A DNA stretch of 64,000 bases, from positions 87,625,994-87,689,993 of the forward strand of contig JARCOQ010000003.1 in NCBI GenBank assembly GCA_029207755.1. Reading direction: 5' to 3'. A program made the position numbers and the translations under genes. The DNA comes from Chamaea fasciata. Its lineage: Eukaryota > Chordata > Aves > Passeriformes > Sylviidae. The notes beneath the pieces were generated by a model that searched no databases, had not been told where the DNA came from, and saw only the letters and a program-made list of their open reading frames with translations. Positions 1-13,553 of the stretch are shown here, piece after piece; positions within the stretch are counted from its first letter, which is position 1; each line of letters begins with the position of its first letter.

Positions 1-1900
1 ATTTTGCATCAATGCAATGTTAAAAAATCTTAATTGAAACCAAAACCCATTATGAAATTGAAGCTTAAGATGTTGCACGTATTTTTTAATTTTTCCAGAG
101 TGGCTATTTTTCACAAACTTCTTAAGAATCAACAGAGAATATGCAACTGCCTTTTCCTAGTAATGTCATTGAACGCAATGGATTTAATTATACTAAATTG
201 ATTCTAATAACAGTTAATAGTGATTTAATACCACCAATTAGTTTGATACAAACTGTTGTTTTAAAACCTCTTTAAGATAAAAGTTTACTTAGTCCTGCTA
301 GATGTTGGGTACAAATCACATTCTTCACATTCTACACTTTCTGAGAACTCTACCTTAAAGAAGACATTCAGACATTAAAATTTAGAATCATGCAAGTGAC
401 AAATCTGTGGTGTATTGTGGTGTTTTCTTCCTCAGATTGTTTTACTAAAAAAAAGTTTCTTTCATAGCTACTTTATTTTGCTTTGGATCCCAAAAGAGAT
501 CATGAGTGTCACTTACAAGAATTAAAATTTTCTACTTTGTCTTCTGAAGCAGCTTATCACAGGGACAGAAACATAAAAACAGTAAAATAGGACTCTAATA
601 ACAGGCCAATAACAATACATCAGGCCTTTTTCTGTATTATTTTCTATGGAACATCAAAGGGTACTTGTGGATACTAAAAGTGGGTTCAGTGTTCTTTGGC
701 TGCTTTGCCATAAGCATAGAACTTATATTAAGGAGAACACAGGGTATAGATATCAGAAAAAATATTGACCTGCAGAGCTGATGTAAATATGAATTCCCAT
801 TTCTCATTCCTATTTTTTTTTAATTAAAAACATTCTATAAGATTCACTTAAAATTACAGTGTTGCAAGTCTAAATTCAACTCTCAACTTTCTGCTGTCTG
901 AATACTTGAATACAGTACTCTAATTTGAGTCAAAATTTTCCCGAAGTGACACATCTACATCAACTTTAAATAAGTGCATATAGTTTTCCAAGTTTAATTT
1001 CTGTAAGTAGCATCTGTGGTTGGTATGATGTGAGCAGCAAGAAACTAGAAGCAGGAAACTTTAAAGACAGAAAGGGCCAGAGGCATAGATAGCTGTTTTT
1101 TCTTTAGCTATATCTATAGTGGTAAATTACACTGAAATCTGAAGGCTAGTCTCTGGACTGAGGCCAACTGGCAGGTCTGAGGTCATGTCTGTAAACACTT
1201 TTACGGTAAAATAATTTGGCAAGGTGTGTTTGAAATGATTCCTGAATTGCACTAACCAGTAAACTCTACAAGTTTCAGAATTGAAGATAATATCTGACTT
1301 CCGTGGTAACTGTAACAGAAACAGTGATGACTTTGTAAAAATATGGATGGTTATATGTCAGGATTTGAACCCAAGCTGTAGACTTTAGTGTAGTAGTGTA
1401 AATATAATTCTGTGAAAAGAAAAAGGGGTACTACATTTATTTGTTTGTTTGTTTGTTTGTTTATTAGAATAGGAAACAAAGTTCATTTCCTCCCTTCCTA
1501 GCGTTATTAGAGAAATTTGCATCCTTAGCTTCATTGTTTTTATTTGTTTAGCTAAATAACAGTTAAATTTAAGACCAGACCAAGAAACTAGCTTCAGGTC
1601 CAGGAAATATGCTATCAGAGAAATGAGAAAATATATGTTGTTGACTAATCAGTTCATCTGCAACATGGAAATGTATATTACCTGGTCTCTCAGTAGGGCA
1701 AAGTCAGCACCAAGAGATGAGAGCAGTCTCAAATTATGCATTTTACTGTAGCATGAAAAATCTAATGACTGTGAGTGAACTGGTATATATTCTATCTAGA
1801 TAAATCTACTGCAGGTACTAAGAGATTCTACCTATTCTGTAGATGTTATTTTTGTATGGATTTGCTGGGGTTTTCTTTGCTGAAGATTTTATTGTCTTAG
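1..1900. other. EYS intron, upstream part (no gene seen)
   Basis: This AT-rich sequence has stop codons in all frames, with no exon-like block and no recognisable repeat except a short TTTG array at 1437-1463. It is assigned to the intron preceding exon A because no other EYS exon is visible upstream in the window. Confidence 0.6.
1437..1463. repeat. (TTTG)n microsatellite
   Basis: About six units of TTTG occur within an AT-rich intron. Similar G/T-rich tracts recur near 4800-4870, 20645-20685, 22360-22383 and 29430-29470. They are background simple sequence. Confidence 0.85.
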
Positions 1901-2110
1901 GATTGTAGAATTTGGGGGTATTTCAGGCCAAAAGGGGCTTCAGGAAGTCTTTAGCCCTACCTCCTGCTCAAAGCAGGGCAAGCCAAGGTCAGAACAGGTT
2001 GCTCAGTGCTTTATTCAGTCAGATTTTGTAAACCTCCAACACTGAAACCTGTAAAACTTTCTGAGTAGAGAGGTCCAGATATTCCATTCCTAAACTTGCC
2101 TCTAACACCG
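1901..2110 (-). repeat. CR1 LINE fragment (3' part), degenerate
   Basis: The stretch with CTCCTGCTCAAAGCAGGGC followed by CAGGTTGCTCAGTGCTTTATT reads like the reverse complement of the avian CR1 3' region. Many substitutions show it is old. The borders are approximate because no terminal octamer array or target duplication is clear. Confidence 0.75.
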
Positions 2111-5100
2111 TTGAAAAGCCATAAAGATTTCAAAACCAGTGCTAGGTCGAAACTGATCCAAACTTTTAAATGTGCATTAAGAAAAAGTTACTCTTGATTG
2201 TAGTGAGAGTAGGTTTATTGCTTTGTCATAATTTTATGAAAATAAACATTCTACTGCAAGGAACAGTTTGAGTATGAAACCAGAAAATCCAAACCTCCAG
2301 ATACTGAGTGAAAAACAAGTTCTCCTCTTTTAAGCTAATAAATCCATAAATAATAACTAAATATAATGAAAGAGAAATATGTTCTCAGCTTTAATTAAAC
2401 AATTGTATTCAATACAATTGGGGAAATTAGGGATTATTTGTTTTATAATATATGATAATAAAACTTCTTTTACTTCTGCTGGTTCACAACTTTATTTGGT
2501 ATAGATGTTTTAAATATCTTGTTGCTTATGTTTAATAGACTGAATGCTAATATTACAAACTGAACAGTTTAATGGTATTACTGAATTATCGTTGTCTAGC
2601 ATGGCCACATTCAAGTGAAATTTCTAAAGACAGGTGAAAGTTTCTGTCTTGCTTCTAGAACAAAAGATTCCCGTTTTCTATCAGAAAAAAAAGGTTAAAG
2701 AATTTTTATTCCCAGCAAGACTGCACAGCATGACTGACACAATATCTTTTCTGAACATCCCCCTCTCCCTCCTCCTCTTCTACCATTTGGTTTTTTTACT
2801 TTTTTTTACCATTTTATGATAATCCTAAAAATGTCACTTAATCATCAATGAAAAGTGTCAGAAGGTAAAGACATTATGTAAAGGGACTTGGATTTCATAC
2901 AGACATTGCTGTGTTTAGGTACTCTTTATCAATAGTTATCAAATTATTGTCTGACCTTTCCATTGTTCTAACCTGCAAGGCACTGAGCAATGGATTTAGT
3001 ACTGTTTAGACAGAATTCATCTTCAGGTTATAATTAATAGGCCAGTATTTAATCACTACATTTGTGTGATTACAAATGAGGAAACTGTGAACTATTACTG
3101 CTGGCTTGGACTGAGGCACAATTACTGGTAGCTTACCCAGCAAAAGTGCTTGAGAGTTGCTGTATGCATTTCCAAATTTATAATTATGCAAAAAGCCCTG
3201 TCGTCTTACTTGACCTTTAAATCACCCAATGTGCTGATTGTAGAAAAAGTATTTTAAAAGCCTGATGGAAATTTCATAGAATGCATATACGACCCAGTGA
3301 TTGTATCATCAGCAAATGCTAAACAATAATGGTTTAAAGTCATTATTCTAATTTGGCCAGACCCTGCTAGATTCAATCAAACACAATCAGAGGTGCATGG
3401 CTGACATTCTAACAAGCTTAGGGCAAAGGCAGCTCATGCTTTGAATTGTATTAACTTGTTTTCTGACACCAAATACTGGGATTTAATTTCAAAATATTCT
3501 TTTGATATATGCACACAAAAAATACTTTTACATATCAGTCATATAAGCTATTAAGGACAAGCTAAAAATATGTCTAAACTTAATGTGAAAAGAACTACAT
3601 CAATGTTGTGTTTGTGTGATTGAAGTACATACATGGTCATGTAACTAGTTACAACATTAACATCTCAAAACATGTAGAATAAATAGTAATTAAGAGAAAA
3701 ACAGAAGAGAAGTTGTTTGAGCAGCTGTACTTCACTTAGCACATCTGTTAAATAGTTAAAAAAAGCCTGGCAGTTCCCCCTTGACCCTCTTCCACTCCAT
3801 GTTAAGAATTATGCTGCATTAAAACAAGTCTGATATACAATATTTCTGAAATATTGCTATCTTATTATTATTCTTTTTATCATTACAATATCATTTTATC
3901 AGGTAGGGAAGAAATTTTAGATATTTACAAAATCGTATTTTTTTCCTTTGAAGTGTCAGTGCCACAATTTTCTGTAAAATGATATATCCAAGATGTCATA
4001 CTGGCTTCAAACAGTAGTAAAAATTTCCTGACCATTGCAAATAGAGCTACAGAGAATGATTGTGCCAGTTACACACTTTATCAGCAAACTTCCTTTGTTA
4101 GTTATTAATGAAAACAGTGTCTTACAGAACCTTGTGTTTGTGCTTAGACATATAGCCCTTGTATAGTATCCAAAAAAAAAGTTTGGAAAAGCATTTCTTT
4201 CCTTGATTCCAGACACATTTAGCTCCTTTTTTCACATTCATGTTAGCCATTAATTATCAAGTTCAAAAAAACATTTGAGAGGATAACAAAAAAATGCCCT
4301 GAATCAATCCGTTAAGATGCTAGTTTTTAGTCCACAGAATCAAAACCCCAGTTTATTTCTCTTCTTCATTCTTGATTTTAGCAACAAACCAAATTTTTTG
4401 ATTCTCCACCTGTAGTGATTTGCTAGGATGGACAGGCCATTTTGCATATACAAATATTTATAGGCCCTTCGTATCACCATGTTTGCATATTGTAAATACG
4501 TATCACCATGTTTGCATATTGTTCTGAAAGTATCTCAAAACAGAATTACATGGAGAACACAGAGAACTGTTTGCAAATGTTACTAATGTTAACTCTCCAT
4601 TATGTCAGTTGAAAACACATAAAGAACTTTATTAAATAATATGTGAGAATCTATATATTACCGTATGACAGAATATAGTTAGGAAAACTTAAAATTCTCG
4701 GTTTTGAAAGAATTTTCAGAAAGTTGTTTTGCATTGTCAGATAAAAACTGAATTCATACAATACCTGCTGCATCCTATGCAAATTTTCCAGAGCTGTGGG
4801 TTTTTGGTTTGTGGTTTTGGAATTTTTTTTTGTTTTGGGTTTTTTGAGTTGTGGGGGTGGTTTGTATGTGCTGTTTTCACATAGATTCTTTGTGACACCC
4901 ATATTACAAAGACACTTGTATAACGTTAAATATAGAGATGATTGAACTCTGATTTGTTTCATGTACATGGAGAATGATAAGCTGGAAGAAATTCACCCAT
5001 GAAAAAACTGGCTTAGTTCTGATATTTCTTATTGTGCTTTCTTACATGAAGATAAAGTGATTGCTGCCAGTTGGCTATTGGAATGCAAATGACTTTTACA

Positions 5101-5765
5101 TCATTTTAAAAAATTGAAAGAAACCTAGTTGTTTGCTTGGTACCTTCCTATCTACCTGGTTTGTTGTTGACAATGTATGCACGTTGATAGCAGCAACATT
5201 TTTAAGAAGGTATGTGAATGGAGGACGGAAATGGGAATGTATATATTAATTTCAGGGCCTAATATTACTGACTTCAGCTTTAGGAATGATGCTTTTGAAG
5301 ATAAGTATTACAGATTATTATAGTATCTCTGCACTTTCTAAAATGCAGCTTGTTTTAAATTGCTTTTGTGGTTTTTATTTTGTGTGTGTGTGTGATGAGA
5401 AAGAGGGATATTTAAAATATTTCAGTTCAATTGATGTACTTTTTACAAATTACAAAGTTTTGTTGCTATTAAAAATTGTCTAAGTCTCTTTATTTAGTCA
5501 TTTATACGCCTTGGCTTTTTTTAGCAATTAAACTGCCCTGATTTACAATATGGCTTCATTTTAATGGACTTTCAAACCCCAAAGACATGTCAACGTACAG
5601 CTTGTTAAACAGCTTCTTTTATATTTATTGTTCTATAATACAAAACAGCTATTTACTTGATTTTCTTTCCTTATTGGTTTAGTAACAGCCTAATTATTTT
5701 GTCAGATAGACAGTAATGTAAATAATATATGGTGCTAAAATGTGCCTATTTCTGCATTTGTGCAG
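2111..5765. other. EYS intron directly upstream of exon A
   Basis: No gene was recognised. The stretch contains a 10-bp inverted repeat at 2400-2420, a 24-bp direct repeat at 4470-4522, a T/G-rich tract at 4800-4870 and a short TG run near 5380-5393. The last bases before 5766 are pyrimidine-rich and end in TTTGTGCAG, the splice acceptor of exon A. The open frames of 61-105 codons on either strand here look like chance. Confidence 0.6.
4470..4522. repeat. 24-bp perfect direct repeat, period 29
   Basis: Positions 4470-4493 and 4499-4522 are identical. They contain ATCACCATGTTTGCATATTG and are separated by five bases. This is a small local tandem duplication with no known role. Confidence 0.9.
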
Positions 5766-5916
5766 GCAAGGCATGGTACCATGTGAAGCAGAGATGTCAG
5801 TCCTGAAGTTACCTTCAAATGCAATTATAACTAGAAATTACTGGTCTAGCTCTCATTGGCTTGAAACAGGATCCATATTTGTTGGTGGTTTGCCTCATCC
5901 TTACGCAGCAAAGCAG
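5766..5916 (+). CDS. EYS: EYS exon A: laminin-G domain, C-terminal half (partial)
   Basis: This internal coding exon of eyes shut homolog is 151 bp. EYS is a secreted matrix protein of the photoreceptor outer segment and ciliary region that is needed for photoreceptor maintenance; loss of human EYS causes retinitis pigmentosa 25. The acceptor is TTTGTGCAG at 5757-5765 and the donor is CAG|GTAATT. The exon begins with the third base of a split codon and ends on a codon boundary. It encodes about 50 residues beginning QGMVPCEAEMS, with a Trp/Ser patch (NYWSSSHWLETG) and then the laminin-G strand signature GSIFVGGLP. The frame is open throughout. The gene assignment rests on recognising this motif order together with exons B and C, not on an alignment. 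An ATT-rich microsatellite starts at the donor. Confidence 0.85.
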
Positions 5917-5975
5917 GTAATTATTATTGTTATTAATATTATTACTGTTGATGATGTTGTTATTATTATTATTTA
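5917..5975. repeat. ATT/TTA-rich microsatellite abutting the exon A donor
   Basis: Imperfect ATT/GTT/GAT triplets begin within the donor GTAATTATT and run for about 55 bases before TTTAAAATTG. Because the period is three, the exon frame stays open through the array as an Ile/Val-rich run until the stop at 5974-5976. Confidence 0.85.
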
Positions 5976-8900
5976 AAATTGTATTATTTTTAGGAATGGC
6001 ATGTTGATGTATGCATTTAATAACTGAAGAGATTTAAATCATGCAAAAAATAAAAATTACAGCTTTTTAAGGGTTACATCTGAGGGGTGAGTATGGTCCC
6101 TTGCAGAGTATTGCTCAAGTGTGGAACTTTGGAAAATTAACTAAAAGGGCATTATGGTCCAATGTTTTTATCTGACGTCCTGTTTCTCTTGAGTAGGGAG
6201 AGTAAAGGAGGAAAATATGGTCAAATTTAGAGTAGGTACCTTTTATGTCAGGTGCTGCTTCTATGAAGATGCGAAAAGTATGACTGCAATGGTTTCCAAA
6301 ACAAAGGAGGCTCTGCATTCTGTGCTGGCTCAGAGAGGCATGTGTAAAAATGGACCAGGCAAGAGAGCGCTAACCCATGAAACTGCCTTTATGAATGAGA
6401 GAAAGCACAGCTATGAGGGGTAGCAGCTCGGGTAACCACGTGTGCAGGGATGAGAAGGAATATGCAGTGGGGCTTGTACAGAGTTAGAGAAGAAGAATAC
6501 CCACAGGGTCGTGCAGAGGGTTGGAGACAAGCAGATCATTACTCAGGTGTTCTTATACAGGATTTTGGGGTGGAGTAGTCACAATAACTGATACACATCA
6601 CTTAAGTGATTTCCATTACTTTTTTTTTCGCAGCAGAATGAGTATAGTTAGCAATTTCTGTTCCAGTTTATGACACTTAAACTCTTCATGCTTACACAGA
6701 TCAAAGGCCCAGGCCTTGTAATTTATTTGAGACTGGCACCATACACCCAGGGCATCCTCAGTCCAGCTTCCAGCAGCATGGCCCCTCTGATACACAGCTC
6801 CCAATGCAGCTGGTTCAGCCTTCTACATCTTGTCAGGTGTCTAAGCACGGTGTGCACCTCAGCATTTCAGGGGCTATTGTCATAGCTATGTACAGATTTT
6901 TTTAATTAAATTTTTTACATAATATGCCAATTACGTCACTAGTCACATAGATCTGAGTTAGTCTCTGACTTTCACTTCTCCAGTTACAACCTGTGTTGCT
7001 ACTTGGACTATTAACTCTCTTGTCTCATTCCCAAATGTGCTTCCAGAATGTAAAACTGTTCACCATTACATAATAAAGACTATCTGTAAGGGTTTGTGTT
7101 TTCCACGTCGTGAAATAAATTAAACTGTTAGGGCTGAGTTGGTGTACTTCAGGTCTCATTTACCTGAACAGGGATCTTTGGATTGCTGTCACGCCACAAC
7201 AATAACAAAGTTAGACTGCAAGGGCTTTGTTTCTCCAGTGTACTGTAAAAATTGGACACGTGTATTCCAGTTTTCATCTTTTAAGCCATAATTTTGGGTA
7301 GGCTTCCCCCTGTGCAATTGATTTAACCTTTTTATTTCTGTTCCATTCTTCAGTAAGTGAAGGTCATCACGAGGCAAATAGAATCATTTCAAGCACTGGC
7401 ATGTTTTTGATACTGCTACTGTAATGCAGCATTTCTAGATTGCTTTCACCTTATAATAAATTGCACAGTAATCAATGATGGGATAAGACTGTTGAAATAA
7501 AACTTAAAAGTTCTTTGAGTAAGTGTTTCTTAGGTTGTAAGATATTTTGCAAAAAGTGTACTTCAAAGTAGCTCATACTGACATTAAAAGGACATATCAA
7601 GTAGTATTCATGGTTAGAACTTTTCCCTTAATTCATATGCTCATGCACAGGTTATAGCTTCATCTGGGATAATTTATTGTCAGTAGTATATAGAATTTTA
7701 TTTAATACACAAATGTATCCATACTACTGAGATATGTGAAAATCGTATTTTCAATGTTTAAATGACCTATCTTCTAGAAGCTAAGAGAAATTTTTGGAGG
7801 ATACCCCAAAGAATTTATAATGAAAACTTAGAGAAGTTCAATTCATGAAGTGTATTTTGGAGAAGGTATAGAAGCAATTTGTTTGAGTGGTATAGTAATG
7901 ATGTTATATGAGAATTAATTTTGAGATGAATAATAGCTCTTTACTAGCTAAAGGCCAAATAAAATCCAGAAAAAAAAATTTACATTAGGGAAGTTCAAAT
8001 AGCAATGAAATACAATGGCTTAAAGATAATTTATTGCTAAAAATTTTGCCTGCATGTGTTGGATTGTCATATCAACATGGGCTTTCTGGCTTTGAGAATG
8101 TTGCAGTTCAATTCTATTCTTAATGCAGGATTAATAGGTGAGATGTAGTGGTTCATGATTGTTATCTAAATTAGATAATAGATGTGGGACATGTACAAGT
8201 GCTCAAGCTGGAGATACTTAACCTCTATTAGTACTTGGAAAGCATGTTCCCATTACTTCCCCAAAAAGGCAAAAATATATTCTCTACTCTCAGTTGCCCC
8301 TCTAGTTTTCCACTGAACTTTCTTGCAGCTTTCTTTCTAAGATGATCTCAGCCTTTACTACACTTAATTTTCTTTGCTTATTTGTGATTTTTGTAATCTT
8401 TTTGATCTTAGTATCTCATTTTGCTTAATTTTTATGTTTCTTTAGCTTCAGGGAAGTTCAATTTTCTTTGGCTCCCCTATCAAAGTCTGTAGGCTTCAAG
8501 ACGAATATAGTCTGTAAAGGTTGGGTTTTTCCCCTTTTGTCAGGGAATGGAGAACTGCCTGTCCAAGTACTCTTCATGTGGGCTTTTCAACCCCAGCAGT
8601 AGGAAACCACTCCAGAAAGTTTCTTTTCCATCAGTTTAGATCCAGCCAGTCAGGCTTCTATTGTAAAACCTTCATCATCCCTGAAACAGAACAGGTCTGC
8701 TTCTGACCTTCATCCTGCAGTTTGCTTCAAGGGAGATTTCTGCTCCAGCTGAGACTCAGCTTTTTCTGACAAGGGCTCTGATCACTCTTGGAGTCAAGTT
8801 TGATAATGACCCTTGTGATATCGGCAGGATTCACCTTGTCTTGTCTTGTTTTAGCTCTTTCTCCCATAGGAGTAGTTCACTCTGATGTTGGATCTCCTGC

Positions 8901-9577
8901 CTTCCAATATTGTGGAAGTTGCAGAGAACAGTGACTTCAGACCCTGGACTCCTTCAGTTTCTGACTAACAAGTACTTCAAGCTTTCAGTACCAGAGACTG
9001 TTGACATGAGAGTAGTGTATTACTGGAATTGACTCATGTTAAATGATTCATTTCTAGGACAGATTCCTCCTCCTTTAATTTTGGTTGAAGTTTGAGATGA
9101 CCTGTAAAGCTCTCAGGGTAAAGTATTGTCTCCTCTGATGATTTCCTATACATTTTCCTAATCAGCTCTGAAATTTCCATGCATTATTTCCACTTTTTTT
9201 TTTTTTCTTCTGTATGCTTAATATTTGTTATTCCATAGAGTCAGAGTGGACTCAATATGTAAGGCAAGGTGCCACAATTCTACTAATTTCTCTTGCTTCT
9301 GCCACAGTCCCTTCAGGAGATCAGAGCCTTACCCTCAAACAGTAATGCATTTAAAAGAATATCTGTGACATCTGGGGAAGCAATGCCATAATACCCCCAA
9401 AAATTCTACACTATTCAGAGGATCCCAGACCTCCCAGATCTCAGTCCTAGTGTCTGTGATTGGTGGTGAGAAACACTAGAGCAAGACAAAGTTATGGACT
9501 ACTTAAGTAAACTGTACATATCAAGTACCGTGGATCCAGAAAGATGCTTATAAGCGTGCACCCCTGACTGATGTTGT
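5976..9577. other. EYS intron A-B, first section (no gene seen)
   Basis: No exon or clear mobile element was recognised in 3.6 kb. Open frames of 60-70 codons occur on both strands, for example 6217-6423 + and 6616-6804 -. They lack codon structure or any recognisable domain. The stretch 8500-9300 is slightly richer in GC but remains unidentified. Confidence 0.55.
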
Positions 9578-9826
9578 CATGAGACCACTCTCCATTACCT
9601 CTGAAAGCCTAGAGCTATCAGAGGAAGCCCCTGATGACAGGGAAAAAAAGACAAATGTGATGTTACATTCATCTTAAAAAAGCCAGGAAAGGAGATGGGT
9701 CACCATGAGGCAGTCAGGTCAATGGCACATCTATGTTCCTCATACTAATGTAGAAACAAATGAAGGACAAGCACGTCCTTGGGAACAACCAGCATGGATT
9801 TACCAAAGGGAAACTGTCTGACCTGT
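9578..9826 (+). repeat. CR1 LINE fragment, ORF2 reverse-transcriptase part
   Basis: The order of short matches follows the CR1 ORF2 region before and within the reverse transcriptase: GAAGCCCCTGATGACAGGG, then a broken TTAAAAAAGCCAGGAAAGG, then CAGCATGGATTTACCAAAGG (read as QHGFTKG). Frameshifts and stops are present, so it is a dead copy. Both the 5' end and the 3' end of the element are missing. Confidence 0.7.
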
Positions 9827-12800
9827 ATGCTTGCATTCCCTGTTGCTTCACTCACAACCCTGTCTCCTACCTCTGAGTGGCACAGGAGGGTGGGAAATGG
9901 AGGTTATAGTCAGATTATAACAGTTTGTCTCTGCCGCTTCTTCCTCCTACACATCTACAGTTCTCTTAGCTATCCACAAGCCAAAGATGGAAAAAGTATT
10001 TGGCTTGGTATGAATTCTGAAGGATCTGAAGATGTGGGTAGAAATCAAGGTAACAGATGCGTGCACTGAAGCACCTAGAATGAATTCATCCAAGTTCAAG
10101 CACTGCAATCTCTTTCATACACAGTAAGAAGTTGTTTTCTATGACACTGTGAACTGTCCTTTGCAAAGTATAGTGGAGTCATCTGACAGTCTAGGAAGCC
10201 ATTGCTGAGCAGTCAGAAAGAGAGCTAAACTACAAATAGCTGGATGGCAGACATTTTGTCCTGCTGTCTTGCCACAGTGAAAAAAATCCCTTCGGTTCTG
10301 TGACAGCTTAGTTTATTATGTTTTTTTAATATTCTATCCTATTTCTTTCATAAAGAATATGATGGGAATAGTTCAGACTTGCCCAGGCAAATGGCAAAAT
10401 CAGTTAAACAGTTAAGTAGCATAATATTTTTATAACATTGGGGTTTTAAAGCTATTTTCACTGTCTTTTAAGACATAAAAATCAGCAAAAAAGGAAGAGA
10501 AACCAAATAACACACAGAAAGAAAAACCCTTTTTGATCAGAATTTGAAAAAAGGTATTATTTCTGAAATCTCATGACATGTTTCAGAATAATTAATTTCA
10601 TGCTAGCTTTAGTATTGTTAATTGTTTACAATAGCTTTTTCTCTGCAGAGAAGATTGATACACTCAAAGGGAAATTAAAGATTGTTTTCAAATACTTACA
10701 GCAACAGCAGTTGATTGCAGTAATACTGTTACTTTTGCTGCTGTAATTGTTCCAGTAATTTATATTTCTAGACTTAATGGTATTTTAGTATGGAGAATGT
10801 GAAATGTCATTATATATTCACATTCCTTTTCAAGTCAAGCACTTCTCTATAATTAAACCTTGCAAGTATTAAAACAGGAAAGTTTCAGAAGGAAAGGAAG
10901 CTTCTGTACCAGGAGAACAATCTTCCAAATAAACATAAAGGATTAAGGGAAAAATGTGCAAATAGATATGTGAGCATCAATGTTACCAATGGGGAAATGG
11001 CAACTGATAATTGAGTGATATGCTCAGGATGTGTTAATGTTGCAATTAAGGTGAGGTGGAAATCATTATACATCTAAAGACTAAGACTAGGAGACCACAG
11101 TAGCAGGCTTGTACTTAAAATTCAAATGTGTCAAATGCACAGTGCATATGTAAGAACACATGTAGTTTTCCTATGAAAAAGTGATATTACAATCATATGT
11201 ACTGCCCAGTTTTAAGATATTCTCAGGTATACATGTCTAGATTAAAATGTTTTAAACATTTTAATAACCAACTGCTAAAACATAAAAAATTACATTCTTT
11301 CTCTTTTGATAACTCATCCACAGAATTCAGTGGCATTGAGTGAAGAAGTGGACAATATGAAACAGGTGTTACAAAATACAGAATCAGACCCTTAATTTGG
11401 AATGATCCAAAAGCAATTTGCTCTATGTTACAGGTGCTGTGCTTCCACAGACTAACACAACAGTAACCCCTCTGTAACTGTCTAGTTAGAAACAGTTTAT
11501 GATCTATTTCCCTTGCCAGAGCATTGCAAAGCAGTGGGAGAATTTAGTACAATCTATGCACAGTGCTTTAGACTTGATTATCTGGCATTCACCTTACCTG
11601 ACAAATCTTAGGCTCTGACAGCAACTTTCGCACTATAATTTATAGTAATATAATATGTACATGATTCTTTAACATCCTGCTACAGTAATCATTGGATGTG
11701 AGCAAATTACAGTTGTCCTTACCCAATTAATGCTCCCTGGGCTGCAGTGCTCAGCCTGAAAGGTTCCTGAGGAAGCCAGCAAAGGGAAGAACATGCAATC
11801 TGTCACAGGATTGCAAGATATACTAGAATGTTACATGGCTCCAACTGTTTGCTACAGTGGTATAAGCAAGAATGGGTAGTATGAAACCTTAGAGAGGCCA
11901 GTTCTTGAAAGTCCATACATTTCCTGTTCCACAGCATAACTGAAATGTCCATATTTAACTATTAAATCATATGTTTTTAAAAATAATTTTTTAGGCAGAC
12001 TGGTTATAAGTTTGTGAGTGGTTTTTGTTCCATTAGATCAGAAATCTACCTAGGAATTATCCAAAGGATATTTCATATTTGATATAACATAATTATCTGA
12101 TTCATCAGTTTAAGCTCTAGCTCACAATAGACTGAATGGAAGCCAGTACCCAAGCGTTAGTCTTCCCTCTAGATATAGTGAAATATAGATGTTTATCTTG
12201 TAGTAGCTATGTGCTAGTGTTTAAGGTTCTGCAGTGGTATAGAAAATGAAAATGAACAGTGTTGACTCTTTTGTCCAGAATCTCATTGTGCTTTTAGTGC
12301 TGCTTTTCTGAAACTGTATGTTGTTCCTGTTTGTATCAATTCCAGTTTCTATATTTTTCAAAAAATGGAATGAAATTGTTTGTCCTTATATTTATGCCGC
12401 TCCATCTTAATTTGACTTTCCCTACACACGTTTTTCATCTTCTAAGTCCGCTCTGTTGTCAGGTTTGTGATTTAAAATATTCAGAAAGGCTGCTTCAGGG
12501 TATTTGTTGATTTGAAATGCATTTTGCATCCTGAAGAGCATCTGACTTCTTTTTGAATCTTGGCATGACAGCCTTAGATCCTGAGAAGTATTTACTTTCT
12601 AATGTCCTACTTAGGATATGCTTTGACTCTGTCTTTGCATCACCTGAATGCTTATCTTAATTAAGAACACCACGTACTATTACTCAAGGTATTTTAAATA
12701 TTTATGCACTTTTATATACTAAATAAATATTTGTCACATCACCCAAAGTACTTCTACATGTTAATGTTTCATTGGCTACTATCACATACTCTCATATTTG

Positions 12801-13009
12801 TTCTTCTTTAGATTGGTAAGTCATGGTCTACAGGTTCTGTTCTTATATAATTAAGCATTACCCTGAAGTCAGGAGTCCTGTCTCTTGACTGGAGAGTTGT
12901 TCTGCCTTTTCTGAATAGTTGGTTTTGATCACCACGCTTCTGAGCATCAGTACTTTTTACATTGTCAGATATTTTGTGAATTTATTTTACAGCATAAGAC
13001 TCAGTGGGC
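9827..13009. other. EYS intron A-B, second section (no gene seen)
   Basis: Nothing was recognised beyond AT-rich unique sequence. The open frame at 9779-10069 starts inside the CR1 fragment and is not a gene. Confidence 0.55.
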
Positions 13010-13290
13010 AATATCTGATGCATCTAACCTTTGTGAAAAATCAACTAGTATTGGCAATTTTTTGTCTTTTCTTTGATCCAGTTTGTTAACCACTCACCTA
13101 AAAAAACCCTTCCTGTATTTCGCACAATTACTAATTTTCTTTAAGAACTTTTGCTTGGGAACAATGTCAAAACATCTTTGGAAATTAAATTGACTCAAGT
13201 TCTGGGTGACCCTCTTAAATAGGACCATTATTATGTTCAAGGGATATTAATAGTTGGAGAAGCATAACATCCTTAAACAAAATTTTAGAT
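13010..13290 (-). repeat. Possible ancient LINE remnant
   Basis: Read on the minus strand, this pyrimidine-rich stretch gives short open pieces resembling a worn non-LTR reverse transcriptase. No single motif is decisive, and the family (old CR1/L3-like) is a guess. It could equally be unique sequence. Confidence 0.25.
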
Positions 13291-13553
13291 TCCTTATGTG
13301 ATATTTTCCCATGTTTTTGCTACTTACATTCTTCATTACAAAATTCAGGAATTTTCTTCTGAATACAGAGTTTCTGAGTTTCAATTTGCTTCAATCATTT
13401 TGGCCTTTCATAGTCCCTTTTGAAATGTCGGTATCGTATTTGCCACTTTCGTCTAAATTGTTACCAAACATAATTTAATTAAAGAGCTATATAGCATTTT
13501 TTGCACAATTCCAGGCTTCCTAGTTTTCATATATTAGAAAGTTTTGATGAACA

